DNA of 29,288 nt, from positions 1-29,288 of the forward strand of contig JALBYF010000113.1 of NCBI GenBank assembly GCA_023212725.1, given 5' to 3'. Both the position numbers and the translations under genes were made by a program. The stretch is from Tranzscheliella williamsii. Its lineage: Eukaryota; Basidiomycota; Ustilaginomycetes; Ustilaginales; Ustilaginaceae. The stretch's first letter is position 1. The number at the start of each line of letters is the position of its first letter. A model generated the notes under the pieces. The model saw only the letters and a list, made by a program, of their open reading frames with translations. It had not been told where the DNA came from and did no database searches. Shown here one piece after another: positions 18,289-27,754 of the stretch.

Positions 18289-20144
18289 ATGATTCCCAGG
18301 TCTGCTCGCTTGAGGCTACCTCTGTCTGGGCGCGTGCAACCGCAACTGCCCAGACGAGCCTATGCCGTGCCCGTCAACCCGTCCAGCTCCGTCGACGCGC
18401 TGCTCGGCACCTCCATTCCGCCGCCGCCTAGGGAAGGGCAGGAGGCCAGCAGCAGGGGCCCCCACCGCCTCTCCTCCTCCACGGCGCGTCGCAACAATCC
18501 TAACGATCTGTCCGACCTGCTCCGTCCCCGGCCCAACAGGGGCGCTTTCGGCGGTGAAAAGGGCAACGGCTGGCCTGGCGATGGCCAAAGCAGCCACGCT
18601 GATGTCCAGCGCATCAAAGGGGCGGCCATCGGTGCCGAGCGCCGCGGCATACCTATCCCCTCCCGAGACGAGATGCTGGACGAGATGTTCAAGAAGCCCT
18701 TTCGCGAGATGGAAGAGAGCAAGGCTATCGTAGATCGCGAGCATCCCCATCCCATCGATGCGCTCAACGGCCGCAATGAACTCGATGAACGCATCCTCGT
18801 CGCCGCCCGTGCCTTGCATGCTGCGGCTAGCAGCTCTGGACCGCACTCCACCCCTTCCGCCGACACGTTCAAGGCAGCAACGCTCCGCCAGCTCCTGCAT
18901 CGCTTCGAGCAGCGCGCCAACTACCAGCTTTCCATCGAGCTCCCGTACGAGCCCACGCCTCCAGAGGAGCGCAAGGTTCCTCTGACCTCGGCTTCGAGCT
19001 CGGAGGAGGAGCTTCGAGTCGCCAAAGACGATGGAGTGCTGCTCTTCGCCTATGTCTCCAACCTCGACGGTGGCAGAGGTAAGGAGAGGATCAGCGTCTG
19101 TTCCGGCTTCGCTGTCCAGGGAGGCGACAAGATCACGTCCGAGGATGGTGATGGCAAGGGCGCCTTGGTCGTCACCTGCGCGCACACCCTGCGCGCCTCG
19201 GAGCCGCACAAGGCCAGCCACCGTGCCGAAGAGCGACGCGCCGAGCCAAGCGACAGCATCGCCATTGCCATTACGAGGACCGGCGCCATCTATCCGGTTC
19301 GCAATCTGATCAGCAGCCTCCCGGTCTCTGACATTGTGCTAATGCAGCTGGGCGAGCAGCCGCTCGTGCTGGATGGCTCCCGCGAGCAGGGGCCTGCGAT
19401 CCGCACGCTTCCCGTCTCGCCCTACCCGGCGCATGTGAACAGCGAGCTGTCGGTCTCGTCCTTCTGGGGTTGGGAGGACGACTCGGGGGCGATCTTGCCG
19501 CCGTACGTCTTGGATCCGGATACGCAGAGCCTCGGGGTGTCTGCGACGCCGCCGGCGCCTCCGCGCGGGCGGGAGCCCGAGAAGGTCAAGCTCGAGCGGG
19601 ACGATGCGGGGAGGAGCCGGTGGGGGCGGGCGCGGCTGGTGGAGTACAAGGATCCGTGCGGGGCGGCGGCGATGGTGGGGACGTACGACGAGCTGGCGCA
19701 GCTGGACTACAAGTTGCTGGTCTCGAGCCCGGCGAACCCGCCGGCGCTGCAGGGCGACTATGCGCTGCGGCTCTCGGCGACAGTGGCCGCATCGGCGCAG
19801 GCGGCCGGGCTTGTCGCCCAGACGCACGCTCCCGGCACCGCACTCAGCCGCCCGCGCCAGCCGCTGCCCAACTTTCCGCCCCCCGGCTCGTCCGGCGGGC
19901 CCGTGGTCGACGTAGAGTCCGGCGCCGTCGTCGGCATTGTCCGCGGCCACAAGATGAGCTCGCTGGAGGGCCGCCGCGGCGACGCCATCCCTGCCGAGAA
20001 GCTATTTGAATGTGAGTAGGCCCCATTCCCGCCTCGCCCCGCACACTCCATGCTGACTCCCTTGCTGACTTGGCTGTCTGGCCGTCGCGCCCTCTCTTCT
20101 GCCGCGCAGTCTTTGCCCTGCCCGGTCTTGGCCGCAAGAACTAA
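18289..20144 (+). CDS. Mitochondrial trypsin-like serine protease
   Basis: Two exons, 18289-20011 and 20110-20144. The 98-base intron has donor GTGAGT and acceptor GCGCAG, and the last exon is only 35 bases. The product is 585 residues, ending KLFEFFALPGLGRKN. The first 30 residues are basic and acid-free with PRRAYA, a good mitochondrial presequence. Residues 30-240 are a low-complexity and helical region I do not recognise. The chymotrypsin-fold protease shows VCSGFAVQ, the catalytic-His motif VTCAHT (H299), SDIVLMQL (candidate D348) and GSSGGPVV (nucleophile S535), with GAVVGIVRGH following as in trypsin-like folds. A Pro/Arg-rich insert near 418-445 interrupts the barrel. Substrates are unknown; the likely site is mitochondrial. 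Without the intron the frame would stop early, after LFECE, losing the last conserved residues. Convergent with SQR-mL58. Confidence 0.85.
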
Positions 20145-20289
20145 CGGCTCGATGCCGCTCCTCCGCTTGACGTCGCGACGCAATCGATGACCACCGGTAT
20201 TCTGATCTGGCTAGGCATTCCGACTATGGCAGGCAGGCGTGTGCATTTGCTGTAGTGAGATAGGATACATGTCGGACGGGGTGGGGGGG

Positions 20290-22278
20290 TTACCAGAGAA
20301 GGCGGCGCTCCTCGCGTTCGGCGCGGGCGACGCGCTTGTTGAGGCCCCAAGCGTGTTTCTCGCTGTTGTGCTGGGCGGTCTTGGCGGCGCGGAGGGGGTT
20401 GGGGAGGGGAGCGACGATGGAGATGAAGAGGGGGGAGCAGGCGAACTGGCGCGCGAGGGCGGATTTGGTGTTGCGGAGAGGGTCTGTGGCGCGGAGGTGC
20501 TGGATCTGGGCGATCTGGGCGGGGGAAAGGGTGGGGCGGGGGGCGCGGGGTTTGAGGAGGGGTGGGAGGGGGGCAGAGGAGGCGGGCTGGGCGGCGAGGA
20601 GGGGCTGGGGCTGGTGGACGGTTGTGCGCGCCGGGGCGGCGGTGGGCGGTGGGCGCACCACCAGCGTCGCCCCACCCGCCAGCGCGTGCCTCACCGCGTC
20701 CGCGCTCGCCTCGAGCGGATCCCGCGCGCGCCGCGCCGGCGTGTTCCGCGCACGCACCGCAGCCGTCGAAAACGCCCGCCGCGACCCCACCCCGGCGCGC
20801 GACGAAAAGGCGCGCGTCCCAGCAACCGCCCCCGGCGCAATCGGCGCCGACGCAAAAGAAAACCCCTTGGGCCCCCCCCACGTGCCCTTGACGTAGGAGT
20901 TGTAGTAGACCCACGGGAAAAAGTCCTTCTTGAGATAGTAGAACGCGGCGCGGGGCGTGCCCTGGTCAATGCCAAACAGCTCGCCGAAAGTCTCTTTGGG
21001 CTTGCCGCCGTACTTGAACTCGGCGAGCATCACCTTGCCGTACTCGGTCAGCAGCGGGCACGACGTGTATCCGTCGTACTCGGCGTCGGGTGCCTTGCCT
21101 GCGAGCGCCTGCCCCAAATTGCGCACGAGAACGGGCGCCTCGGCGGTGATCGCTGCGGCGGTCTTTGAGGTGGGCAGCGACGAGGCATCGCCGATACTCC
21201 AGATGTTGGGGTAGCGCTTGTGCTGCGTCGTCCCCTGGTCCACCTCGACGAAGCCGGCCCCGTCTGCCAGCGGACTCTCCTTGATGACGGCGAGCGGCCC
21301 CATCTTCGGAGTCACGTGGAGCAAGTCGAAGCGGGTCTTGACCGGATCGGCGCCGCCTGGACGCGAAAAGACGGCGGTGTTGCCATTCTCGATGGCGACC
21401 AGGTCGTGCTCAAAGAGCCCCCCGACGCCTCGCTCCTGCCTCAAAGCGTTCAGACGCTCGCTATACTTGGGAACGCCGAACATGACGGGCAAGCCGGTGG
21501 CAAAGTCAATCTGGACGGCGGACGAGGAGGGGTTGGCGGGGTCGTAGAGACCCTGCTTCTTCCAATGATCGAGCGCAAGCCACATGGCCTTCTGCGGCGC
21601 ACCGGCACACTTGATAACGCCCGCTGGCTGGGTGAAGATCGCCTTGCCGGACTTCAACTTGGCAATGGTGTCAAACACCTTGTCGCACGTGTCGTAGCCG
21701 TAGATGGTAGAGACCAGAGAGCTGGGGTCGGCAAGGGCCTCGGGCAACCCCTTGATCGCGTCGTAGTTGATGCTAAGGCCGGGCACGACGACAAGCTGAT
21801 CGTACGCAATCTTGTCGCCGTTGCTCAGCGTGATGGTATTGTCTTCGGGTGCAAAGGTTTGCACCTTGGCAGCGTAGTGCTTCAGCTTGGGGTCGAGGAG
21901 CGAGGTGAGCGGTCTCCGCAACTCTTGCTTGTCCTTCAGTCCGCCGCCAACCAGCGTCCAGCCGGGCTGGTAGTGGTGGTACTCGGAAGAATCGACAATG
22001 GCGATGTCGTCCTGGGCAAATCCGCCGGATCGGATCAACTGATGGCTGACGGCCATGCCAGCAGAGCCTCCTCCGATGACGACGACTTTGTGGTTGCCCG
22101 AGCCCGAGCCGCCGCGCTGGACGGGCGTGCTGGCGGCAGTAGCTAGGCTCCTAGCCAAGCCCAACCGCGCGCCTGGCAGCGCACGAGCTGCTGCGCTCAC
22201 ATTGCCTCGGAGCATAGGCTTCATCATCCCTTCTAGCTGCAGACGGAGTACGCTTCGACGGTGAGAAGAAGAAGCCAA
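20290..22278 (-). CDS. Fusion: sulfide:quinone oxidoreductase + mitochondrial ribosomal protein mL58
   Basis: Single uninterrupted frame of 662 residues. Residues 1-60 are a basic presequence-like stretch (RLGLARSLATAAS). Residues 63-471 are SQR (HMT2/SQOR family): FAD motif VVVIGGGSAG (65-74), YPNIWSIGDAS (356-366), and both redox cysteines in family context, C224 (VIKCAGAPQK) and C407 (YDGYTSCPLL). SQR oxidises sulfide and passes electrons to ubiquinone at the inner mitochondrial membrane. Residues 472-580 are an Ala/Arg/Pro-rich linker containing TRAFSS and RRAFSTAAVRAR, which look like matrix-protease cleavage sites. Residues 581-662 match fungal mL58 (MRPL20): LSPAQIAQIQHLRATDP, SALARQFACSPLFISIVAP and a basic C-terminus. 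No Met occurs after about residue 417, so mL58 cannot start on its own in this frame. Cleavage after import would release it; this is inferred. Confidence 0.88.
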   Translation of the reverse strand: MASSSHRRSVLRLQLEGMMKPMLRGNVSAAARALPGARLGLARSLATAASTPVQRGGSGSGNHKVVVIGGGSAGMAVSHQLIRSGGFAQDDIAIVDSSEYHHYQPGWTLVGGGLKDKQELRRPLTSLLDPKLKHYAAKVQTFAPEDNTITLSNGDKIAYDQLVVVPGLSINYDAIKGLPEALADPSSLVSTIYGYDTCDKVFDTIAKLKSGKAIFTQPAGVIKCAGAPQKAMWLALDHWKKQGLYDPANPSSSAVQIDFATGLPVMFGVPKYSERLNALRQERGVGGLFEHDLVAIENGNTAVFSRPGGADPVKTRFDLLHVTPKMGPLAVIKESPLADGAGFVEVDQGTTQHKRYPNIWSIGDASSLPTSKTAAAITAEAPVLVRNLGQALAGKAPDAEYDGYTSCPLLTEYGKVMLAEFKYGGKPKETFGELFGIDQGTPRAAFYYLKKDFFPWVYYNSYVKGTWGGPKGFSFASAPIAPGAVAGTRAFSSRAGVGSRRAFSTAAVRARNTPARRARDPLEASADAVRHALAGGATLVVRPPPTAAPARTTVHQPQPLLAAQPASSAPLPPLLKPRAPRPTLSPAQIAQIQHLRATDPLRNTKSALARQFACSPLFISIVAPLPNPLRAAKTAQHNSEKHAWGLNKRVARAEREERRLLW

Positions 22279-22599
22279 GCCGCACCAGGGCCGACTCTAC
22301 GAACCTTTTTCTACCCACCCAGTTCAAACGGATACAAACGAACTTCCAGATTGAATTTCATCGTGATCCGCGCCACATTAATCCACATTCTATTCTATTC
22401 AATCGTGATTTTCACTCCGAATGGCGTGGGCACACTTGTAATCTAACAACAACATATTATGGCCCTCTTCAATGTGATTTCATCGTGCCACCGCAGAGGA
22501 GCGAGTAAAGTCACGCCGGCGGCACTGCACCGTCGGATAGCTGAGGCTGCGATCGTATTGCAGGCCATAGACAGTGACATGCATGCGGATGCGGGCCCT
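22279..22599. promoter_or_regulatory. Intergenic region upstream of SQR-mL58
   Basis: About 320 bases between the SQR-mL58 start and the stop of the PX-domain gene, both on the minus strand. It should contain the SQR-mL58 promoter and the end of the PX gene's 3' region. The 22300-22460 part is notably AT-rich compared with the flanking coding DNA. No RNA gene or ORF is recognisable. Confidence 0.45.
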
Positions 22600-25500
22600 T
22601 CACCATTTGTACTCCCCTGGTAGGCGGTCGGAGCCCGAGTCTGGGGGCGCTCTGGACGAAGGCTCGTTGTTGAAGGGGGGAGCGGTATAAGAACCGGGCG
22701 AGGCGATGTTGGTATTCTGCAGACCTGATGACAGGTTCGCCACCGATGCAGGCATCTGTAGTGGTGGGGCTCTGGCGGACACCATCCTCCCGGGGGCGGC
22801 GGCCATGGAGCCGGAGCGCTCCCGCTGCGCGCCCGGCTGGAATGGATCGTAATCGCTTTTGAAGCTCGATGCGCTGGCTGAGCGAGCCGGCCGCAGCAGG
22901 GGTCGAACCATCTCGACAAAGAGCGGTAGCATTTCGGGCAGCACTTTCAGCTCGGGTGCCTTGGGAGACGGGATCTTGCGCCGCTTCTTTTGTACATCAG
23001 AGGCACCGGCGTCCGGGCCGCTGGGGGGAAGCGGCGGCAGGTCTTTTTCCACCATCAGTGTCCGTGCACCCAGCTGTGTCAGGGTAGACTGCCTGGAGGC
23101 AGTCGGCCTCCACCGCTGTTCCTCGTCGTCCTCTGTGCCGCTGTCGCTGGAGTTCTTTGTAAAGAGCCTCGGTCGGCCAGCCGACGAGCCACCCGCCTTT
23201 TCATCGTCATCGCCGGCATCGGATTCTTCGTCAGACGTCTCTTCGTCGTCCTCCGCTTCGGCGTCAGCATCAGCGATCTCGCCGGTGAAGATGTCTCCCA
23301 CGCCCAAATTTTCTACCATGGCCCCTACGAACGCTGTATCGTCTCGCTCCTCCGCCCCGTCCTCTCTGCGGTGCTTTTCAGCCCCCATCAGTTTGCCCGC
23401 CACACCGGCTACCTCGCGGTCGGCCAGCTTGCGGCGTAGCTTCAGCTCTCTTAGGAACTTGAGGCGGTAGGCGTACAGGACAAGCGAGTCAATCTCTTCC
23501 AGCGCCCTTTTCCGCTCTTGTTCGCCCGCAGGCATGCAGATTTCGAGATCTATTTCGCCGATGCCGCTTTGTCTGCGTGGACCGGCAGCAGCGTCCACGG
23601 AGGTCTTGCCCACGTCCTCTGCGGCTCGGTCGTTTCCCCTGACAAAGTTGATGAATAGCTCGATCCAGTGCATGAGACCGTCAAAGAGCCCCGAGCCCTT
23701 TGAGTGAACCTGATGTACAAAGCTGTAGAAGCGGCCCTCGTGCCGCTCCACCAGATCCACAAAGACCTGAACCGTACGCGTCGGGTCGGTGTAACTCAGC
23801 TCTTCGTTGGCTTCAACGGTTTTGATCAGGTCTGTGATGAACGCTTGCAGATCCGAGAGGCTGTCGGCAATGTTGGCCAGTTTGTAGACCTGGGCGAGCG
23901 GCGAATAGAAAATGGTCACCATGTCTTTCAGAAGCTCGGCGGTAACACCCTCAAAGATAAGGGAGATGAGCTGCTCTTTGTCCCTCTTGCGCACCATCAT
24001 CTTCAACAGCACGTGCAGATCTTCATAGAGCCACGCGTCTTCGTCCGGCGGTCCTTCATCCTCGAGATCCGGATTGGCAAGTCCTCTGCGGTACTCCTTG
24101 TACACTTCGTACGCCTGACTGGCTTTGACGACTCTATGGATTTGGGCGCGGTCCAGGGCGGGCGCCTCTGGAGAGCGGAGGATGGTGGTGAGCAAGTCGA
24201 GCCTCTCGCCTTCGGCATCTTTGCGGTAGAGCTCCTGTATGTCGGAGGGCGCGTAGACAAACTGTCGCACCTTTTCGCAAATGGCGGCATCTTCTACCTT
24301 GGCGGAGATGGCTGCGCAAACCTCATCGAGTTCGCGGACCTCGTCCTGGAGGCTACTCGAAAACATCCTCTGCAGAAGGCTGCGTTGGCCAAAGGGCTGG
24401 GCAAGGAAGATGTCGAGAACGCCTCGGACCATGGCCATGGGATTCGAGATGCGCAAGATGCCTCGAAGCATAAAGTAGGGCATCATACCATGCATGCGCT
24501 TCATCTGCGAAAAAATCTCGGACGAATTGTCGCTACCCATAAAGATCTGGAAGATGGTGGAAGCCAGGCTGATTCTGGCCCATTTCAACAGGGCCTTGTA
24601 CTTTTCGGGAAGGTCCTCGATACGAGGCGTCGCCTTGATGGTAGCAAAGATCCTCGTCAGGCCGTCGTGCTGGATCAGATCCTGCTTGAACTCCTTCAAG
24701 TGAGACTGCAGCTCCTGAGCGCGCTTGGCGGCCTCGTCCGAGAATCGCTTATGCTCCTCCTCGCGGACATGGTCAAGACCCTCACGTATCGCGGCGTCCT
24801 CCTCCTCTGCGCGGGTCAGGACCGTAGGCTCTGCCGTCAAAAAGTCCATAAAGACGGCGCTCTCGGCGACCGCTGAGCTGGCTAGCAAGGATCGAAGGTA
24901 GGCCCTAAGCGTCAGACGATTTTTCTCTCTTGCCAAGGGACCGGTCGGCAAGGGGACCCGCGTTACCGATTCGGTACTCTGTCGCGAAGTAGCCGAGTCC
25001 GTAGAAGGGCGCCCCTCGCTGATGTCGAGCGAGCGTGGGAGCGGAGACGAGGTGGAAAAGGCCTGGCCGGGTTCGTCGACTGGTTTTCTGTACGCGTCCG
25101 AGATGTCGGTATTGCTGCGATCCTTGGGCGGCGGCGGGCGGACGTCTTCGTCTGGATATTCGACCTTGAGCGTTTCTGCGAGACGAACAAAGTCTCCGTA
25201 GCGACGCGAGACGTAGATGTCGGCCTGACCGTATCCACTGCGGGTACGGATGAGGAACTCTTCATGAGCACGGTTGCGCAGGCGACCCTTGGTAATCACC
25301 GTGCGGACCGAGACCACGTTGATGTCGAAGCCCGTCCCCTTGGCCAAGGAGGATGGAGAGGGAGAGGTGGATCGAGTGAATTCATCCTCGTGCGTAGCCG
25401 CTCTTCCCAAGGCGGCTTTCCTTCGCGCTTCTACAGCATTCATTTTGAGACGATCCTGTTCAGAGATGCGCACCACGTCCTCGCCCGTTCCTTTCACCCG

Positions 25501-26061
25501 AATGGCGGAACCCATAAGCAAGACGACGTACTTTTCCATCTTGTTGGTCAGCCTGCGTCTTTTGGTGGATTCATCGCGATCCTCCGTGCCGCTGATATTT
25601 TTCTCGAGAAAGCGGTCGTAGAATACCTGGACTTTGTCGCTGAAGAAGTTGGGCGGCGCAGAGCGCAGGAAGGGGAAGGTTAGGACAAAGTGCTGGAACA
25701 TGTACCGCAGCAAGGGCAGGTCGGTCGTTCGAGCGTCGGGCGAAGGGCGAAAGGGAGGGCCAAAGGTGGAGAGCGCATCTTTGGTGTTTAGATCAGCCAC
25801 TTCCTTTTCCATCTGAAGACGAATGAGCGTCTTTTTGAGATAGTGCGCCCTGAGAGGCGTGAGTGCGGAAGGATGCTGCGGATCCTCGAGGGTGGAGATC
25901 GTAGCGCGTGCCGCCTTGCTGTGGATGGCAGTGTCGTCGCTGCCCATCTGGACAGGAGCCAGAGACGTCCCCGCCGAGAAGAAGGCCGGATCGTAGGCAG
26001 ATGGTTGGCTCATGATCGGCGCAGCGGTGGGGTGGGGTTCGACAAGGCCAGGCCCCAGCAA
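22600..26061 (-). CDS. PX domain protein with PXB and DUF3818 regions (Ypr097w/Lec1-like)
   Basis: Single exon, up to 1153 residues. Residues 65-205 match the fungal PX-associated (PXB) domain (LRYMFQHFVLTFPFLRSAPP, then KMEKYVVLLMGSAIRVKG). A PX domain starts at about 247 (VSVRTVITKGR) with the phosphoinositide-contact motif RRYGDF (286-291). It is split by a Ser/Pro-rich insert at 311-372 and resumes at REKNRLTLRAYLRSLL. Residues 430-800 fit DUF3818 (WARISLASTIFQIFMGSDNS, MVRGVLDIFLAQPFGQRSLLQRMF). An acidic segment lies at about 950-990, followed by a disordered tail. The closest yeast relative by architecture is Ypr097w (Lec1), a PX protein linked to lipid-droplet and sterol distribution. 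Translation may instead start at M17 (26013, MSQPSAYD), which lacks the odd leader. Divergent from TOM20. Confidence 0.9.
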   Translation of the reverse strand: MLGPGLVEPHPTAAPIMSQPSAYDPAFFSAGTSLAPVQMGSDDTAIHSKAARATISTLEDPQHPSALTPLRAHYLKKTLIRLQMEKEVADLNTKDALSTFGPPFRPSPDARTTDLPLLRYMFQHFVLTFPFLRSAPPNFFSDKVQVFYDRFLEKNISGTEDRDESTKRRRLTNKMEKYVVLLMGSAIRVKGTGEDVVRISEQDRLKMNAVEARRKAALGRAATHEDEFTRSTSPSPSSLAKGTGFDINVVSVRTVITKGRLRNRAHEEFLIRTRSGYGQADIYVSRRYGDFVRLAETLKVEYPDEDVRPPPPKDRSNTDISDAYRKPVDEPGQAFSTSSPLPRSLDISEGRPSTDSATSRQSTESVTRVPLPTGPLAREKNRLTLRAYLRSLLASSAVAESAVFMDFLTAEPTVLTRAEEEDAAIREGLDHVREEEHKRFSDEAAKRAQELQSHLKEFKQDLIQHDGLTRIFATIKATPRIEDLPEKYKALLKWARISLASTIFQIFMGSDNSSEIFSQMKRMHGMMPYFMLRGILRISNPMAMVRGVLDIFLAQPFGQRSLLQRMFSSSLQDEVRELDEVCAAISAKVEDAAICEKVRQFVYAPSDIQELYRKDAEGERLDLLTTILRSPEAPALDRAQIHRVVKASQAYEVYKEYRRGLANPDLEDEGPPDEDAWLYEDLHVLLKMMVRKRDKEQLISLIFEGVTAELLKDMVTIFYSPLAQVYKLANIADSLSDLQAFITDLIKTVEANEELSYTDPTRTVQVFVDLVERHEGRFYSFVHQVHSKGSGLFDGLMHWIELFINFVRGNDRAAEDVGKTSVDAAAGPRRQSGIGEIDLEICMPAGEQERKRALEEIDSLVLYAYRLKFLRELKLRRKLADREVAGVAGKLMGAEKHRREDGAEERDDTAFVGAMVENLGVGDIFTGEIADADAEAEDDEETSDEESDAGDDDEKAGGSSAGRPRLFTKNSSDSGTEDDEEQRWRPTASRQSTLTQLGARTLMVEKDLPPLPPSGPDAGASDVQKKRRKIPSPKAPELKVLPEMLPLFVEMVRPLLRPARSASASSFKSDYDPFQPGAQRERSGSMAAAPGRMVSARAPPLQMPASVANLSSGLQNTNIASPGSYTAPPFNNEPSSRAPPDSGSDRLPGEYKW

Positions 26062-26731
26062 GAGTCGGCGCCAACAGCAATTACGGCTCAGACCGTCGAG
26101 ATACTCTTGCTGCCAAATCTATACGACTGCCAGCCGATGCGACACTTGGCGGCGATATACAAAGACCGTTGGACAGCAGCTACGGATGTAGAGGATCGGT
26201 CGAGACCGGAGGGGTCGGGAGGGCGAAGAGGACGAGGAGGTGAGCCAAGACCGATGGCCGCCGTAGCGCGCGTAGCCAAGCCCACTTGCAAGCCCACCTC
26301 TATGCCGAAGCGCTCCCTTTGCGCCGAAACCATTGTGGAGCGCGCCCAAAGCACCTTTGTCCATCGTCCTTTCGCGGTCTCTCAACAGGCCGTGCCTGAA
26401 ATCAGAACGTGCTGCTCAGCAGATCTAACAGCGAAGCCATCTGCACGATGACCGACCTGTCCTCTCTTTGGGATTGTGATTCCATTGACGATTTTGAAAC
26501 GCCATTCATTACCTGATTGGTGTACTCACCCAAAAAAATCCTTCAAGTTAGATCGCCCGCCCGATCTTCTCATCACTCCACCGCCTTTTTGCTAGAGACT
26601 GTAGTCTGGGACGTTTGCTGCTGCGCCGCTCCCATCTATCACCACCCCCGCACAGTAATTACATCATTGCCTTGCGTCTCCGCCACTCCCAGCCCAGATT
26701 CACCGTCCCGACACTACGATCAGCAGGCATC
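26062..26731. promoter_or_regulatory. Divergent intergenic region, PX protein / TOM20 promoters
   Basis: About 670 bases between divergent starts. Long frames in both directions show no recognisable domain. The 26450-26560 section is AT-rich and the following 26620-26710 is pyrimidine-rich, as expected just upstream of a fungal start codon. The frame of TOM20 is open upstream to an ATG at 26615, but the extra 39 residues look like translated UTR. No RNA gene seen. Confidence 0.45.
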
Positions 26732-27754
26732 ATGAAGACCTCGCAGATCGTCATCACCACTCTCTCGGTGCTCGGAGCCGCGGGCATCGGGTATGCCCTC
26801 TACTTTGACCACCGCCGTCAAAATGACCCCAGCTTCCGAAAGAGCCTCAAGAAGGATAGCAAAAAAACCCACAAGGCCAGCAAGAAGGAGGCTGCCAAGA
26901 AGCAACAGCAAGAGGAGCGCTTTATCCAGGAGCTGCTCGAAGAGGTCCGCGCTCCGGGCACCTTCCCGGCCGGCGTCGAAGAGCGCGAGCAGTACTTTCT
27001 CAAGTACGTTTCGCTCGGCGAGCAGCTCTTTGCCCTCGGCGCCGACAAATACCTCGAAGCCTCGGCCGCCTTTTTCAGGGCGCTCAAGGTCTACCCACAG
27101 CCTGTTGAGCTCATCATGATTTATCAGAAGGCGGTACCCAAGGAGGTGTTTGACATTATCATGAAAATCGTAAGCAAGGACATTTCTACCGGCGGCGCAG
27201 ATGGCGAGTCGGCCGCCGGTCTCGACGAGGTGGACGAGGACGGGCCGTCTGCCTCTGCCCCCAAGTCGCTTGCCGACGAGGACGAGGAGCAGGAGGACAA
27301 GATTCGAGGCGCAGGCCCAGCTTCCGCCGCGTCGACCGCTTCCGCCACCGCCTCCGCCTCCGCCTCTCAGACGACCACTCCCGAAAAGGCGACGCAGCAA
27401 CAGGGCACCGACAGCGGCACCACCTCGAGCCAGGAGTGGGACACGCTGTCCGCCACCAGCCTTAACGACACTGGCGTCATCGTCCATCCGGCCTCGTCCA
27501 GCTCCGCGCCCAGCGACCGTGCCAGCCTCGCTTCCGTCGCCGCCGCCCCTCCCTCTGCCACCGAGGCCGAGGCCGAAGCCGCCACGGATCGCCCGCTCTC
27601 CAACATCGACACGAGCGCTGCCGCCGCCGAGGCCCACATCCAGGCTGCCGCCCCTTCGGACGTTCCCGTCTTTGGCAGCGCCAACAGCACCACCGCCGCC
27701 AACGACGCTGCCACCCCTCCGGCCGAGGCCAGTGCTACGAGCACCGAGAACTAA
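26732..27754 (+). CDS. TOM20: Mitochondrial import receptor TOM20 with extended C-terminus
   Basis: Single exon, 340 residues from ATG 26732, chosen because it places the anchor at residues 6-24 (IVITTLSVLGAAGIGYALYF) at the very N-terminus, as in TOM20. A highly basic segment (26-60) follows the anchor. The receptor domain spans about 62-150: EERFIQELLEEVRAPGTFP, REQYFLKYVSLGEQLFALG, then the TPR-like helix pair YLEASAAFFRALKVYPQPVEL and MIYQKAVPKEVFDIIMKIV. TOM20 sits in the outer mitochondrial membrane and binds presequences for transfer to the TOM40 channel. Known fungal TOM20 proteins have about 180-190 residues. Here an acidic patch (165-190) and about 150 Ala/Ser/Thr-rich residues are added, with no domain visible. 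The upstream ATG at 26615 would bury the anchor and is less likely. Confidence 0.93.
   Translation: MKTSQIVITTLSVLGAAGIGYALYFDHRRQNDPSFRKSLKKDSKKTHKASKKEAAKKQQQEERFIQELLEEVRAPGTFPAGVEEREQYFLKYVSLGEQLFALGADKYLEASAAFFRALKVYPQPVELIMIYQKAVPKEVFDIIMKIVSKDISTGGADGESAAGLDEVDEDGPSASAPKSLADEDEEQEDKIRGAGPASAASTASATASASASQTTTPEKATQQQGTDSGTTSSQEWDTLSATSLNDTGVIVHPASSSSAPSDRASLASVAAAPPSATEAEAEAATDRPLSNIDTSAAAAEAHIQAAAPSDVPVFGSANSTTAANDAATPPAEASATSTEN

Noticed and set aside
20239..21168. 309-residue plus-strand frame antisense to SQR-mL58
   Set aside because: Gly/Arg-rich translation of the opposite strand of a GC-rich coding region; the minus strand encodes two recognised families.
21220..22146. 308-residue plus-strand frame antisense to SQR
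   Set aside because: Lies opposite the conserved FAD-binding core; no family resemblance.
23704..24876. 390-residue plus-strand frame antisense to the PX/DUF3818 gene
   Set aside because: Long only because the minus-strand gene is GC-rich; no domain and no promoter evidence.
26615..26731. Upstream in-frame extension of TOM20
   Set aside because: Would place 39 residues before the N-terminal membrane anchor; looks like translated 5' UTR.
26720..27637. 305-residue minus-strand frame antisense to TOM20
   Set aside because: Gly/Leu/Arg-rich shadow of the Ala/Ser-rich TOM20 tail.
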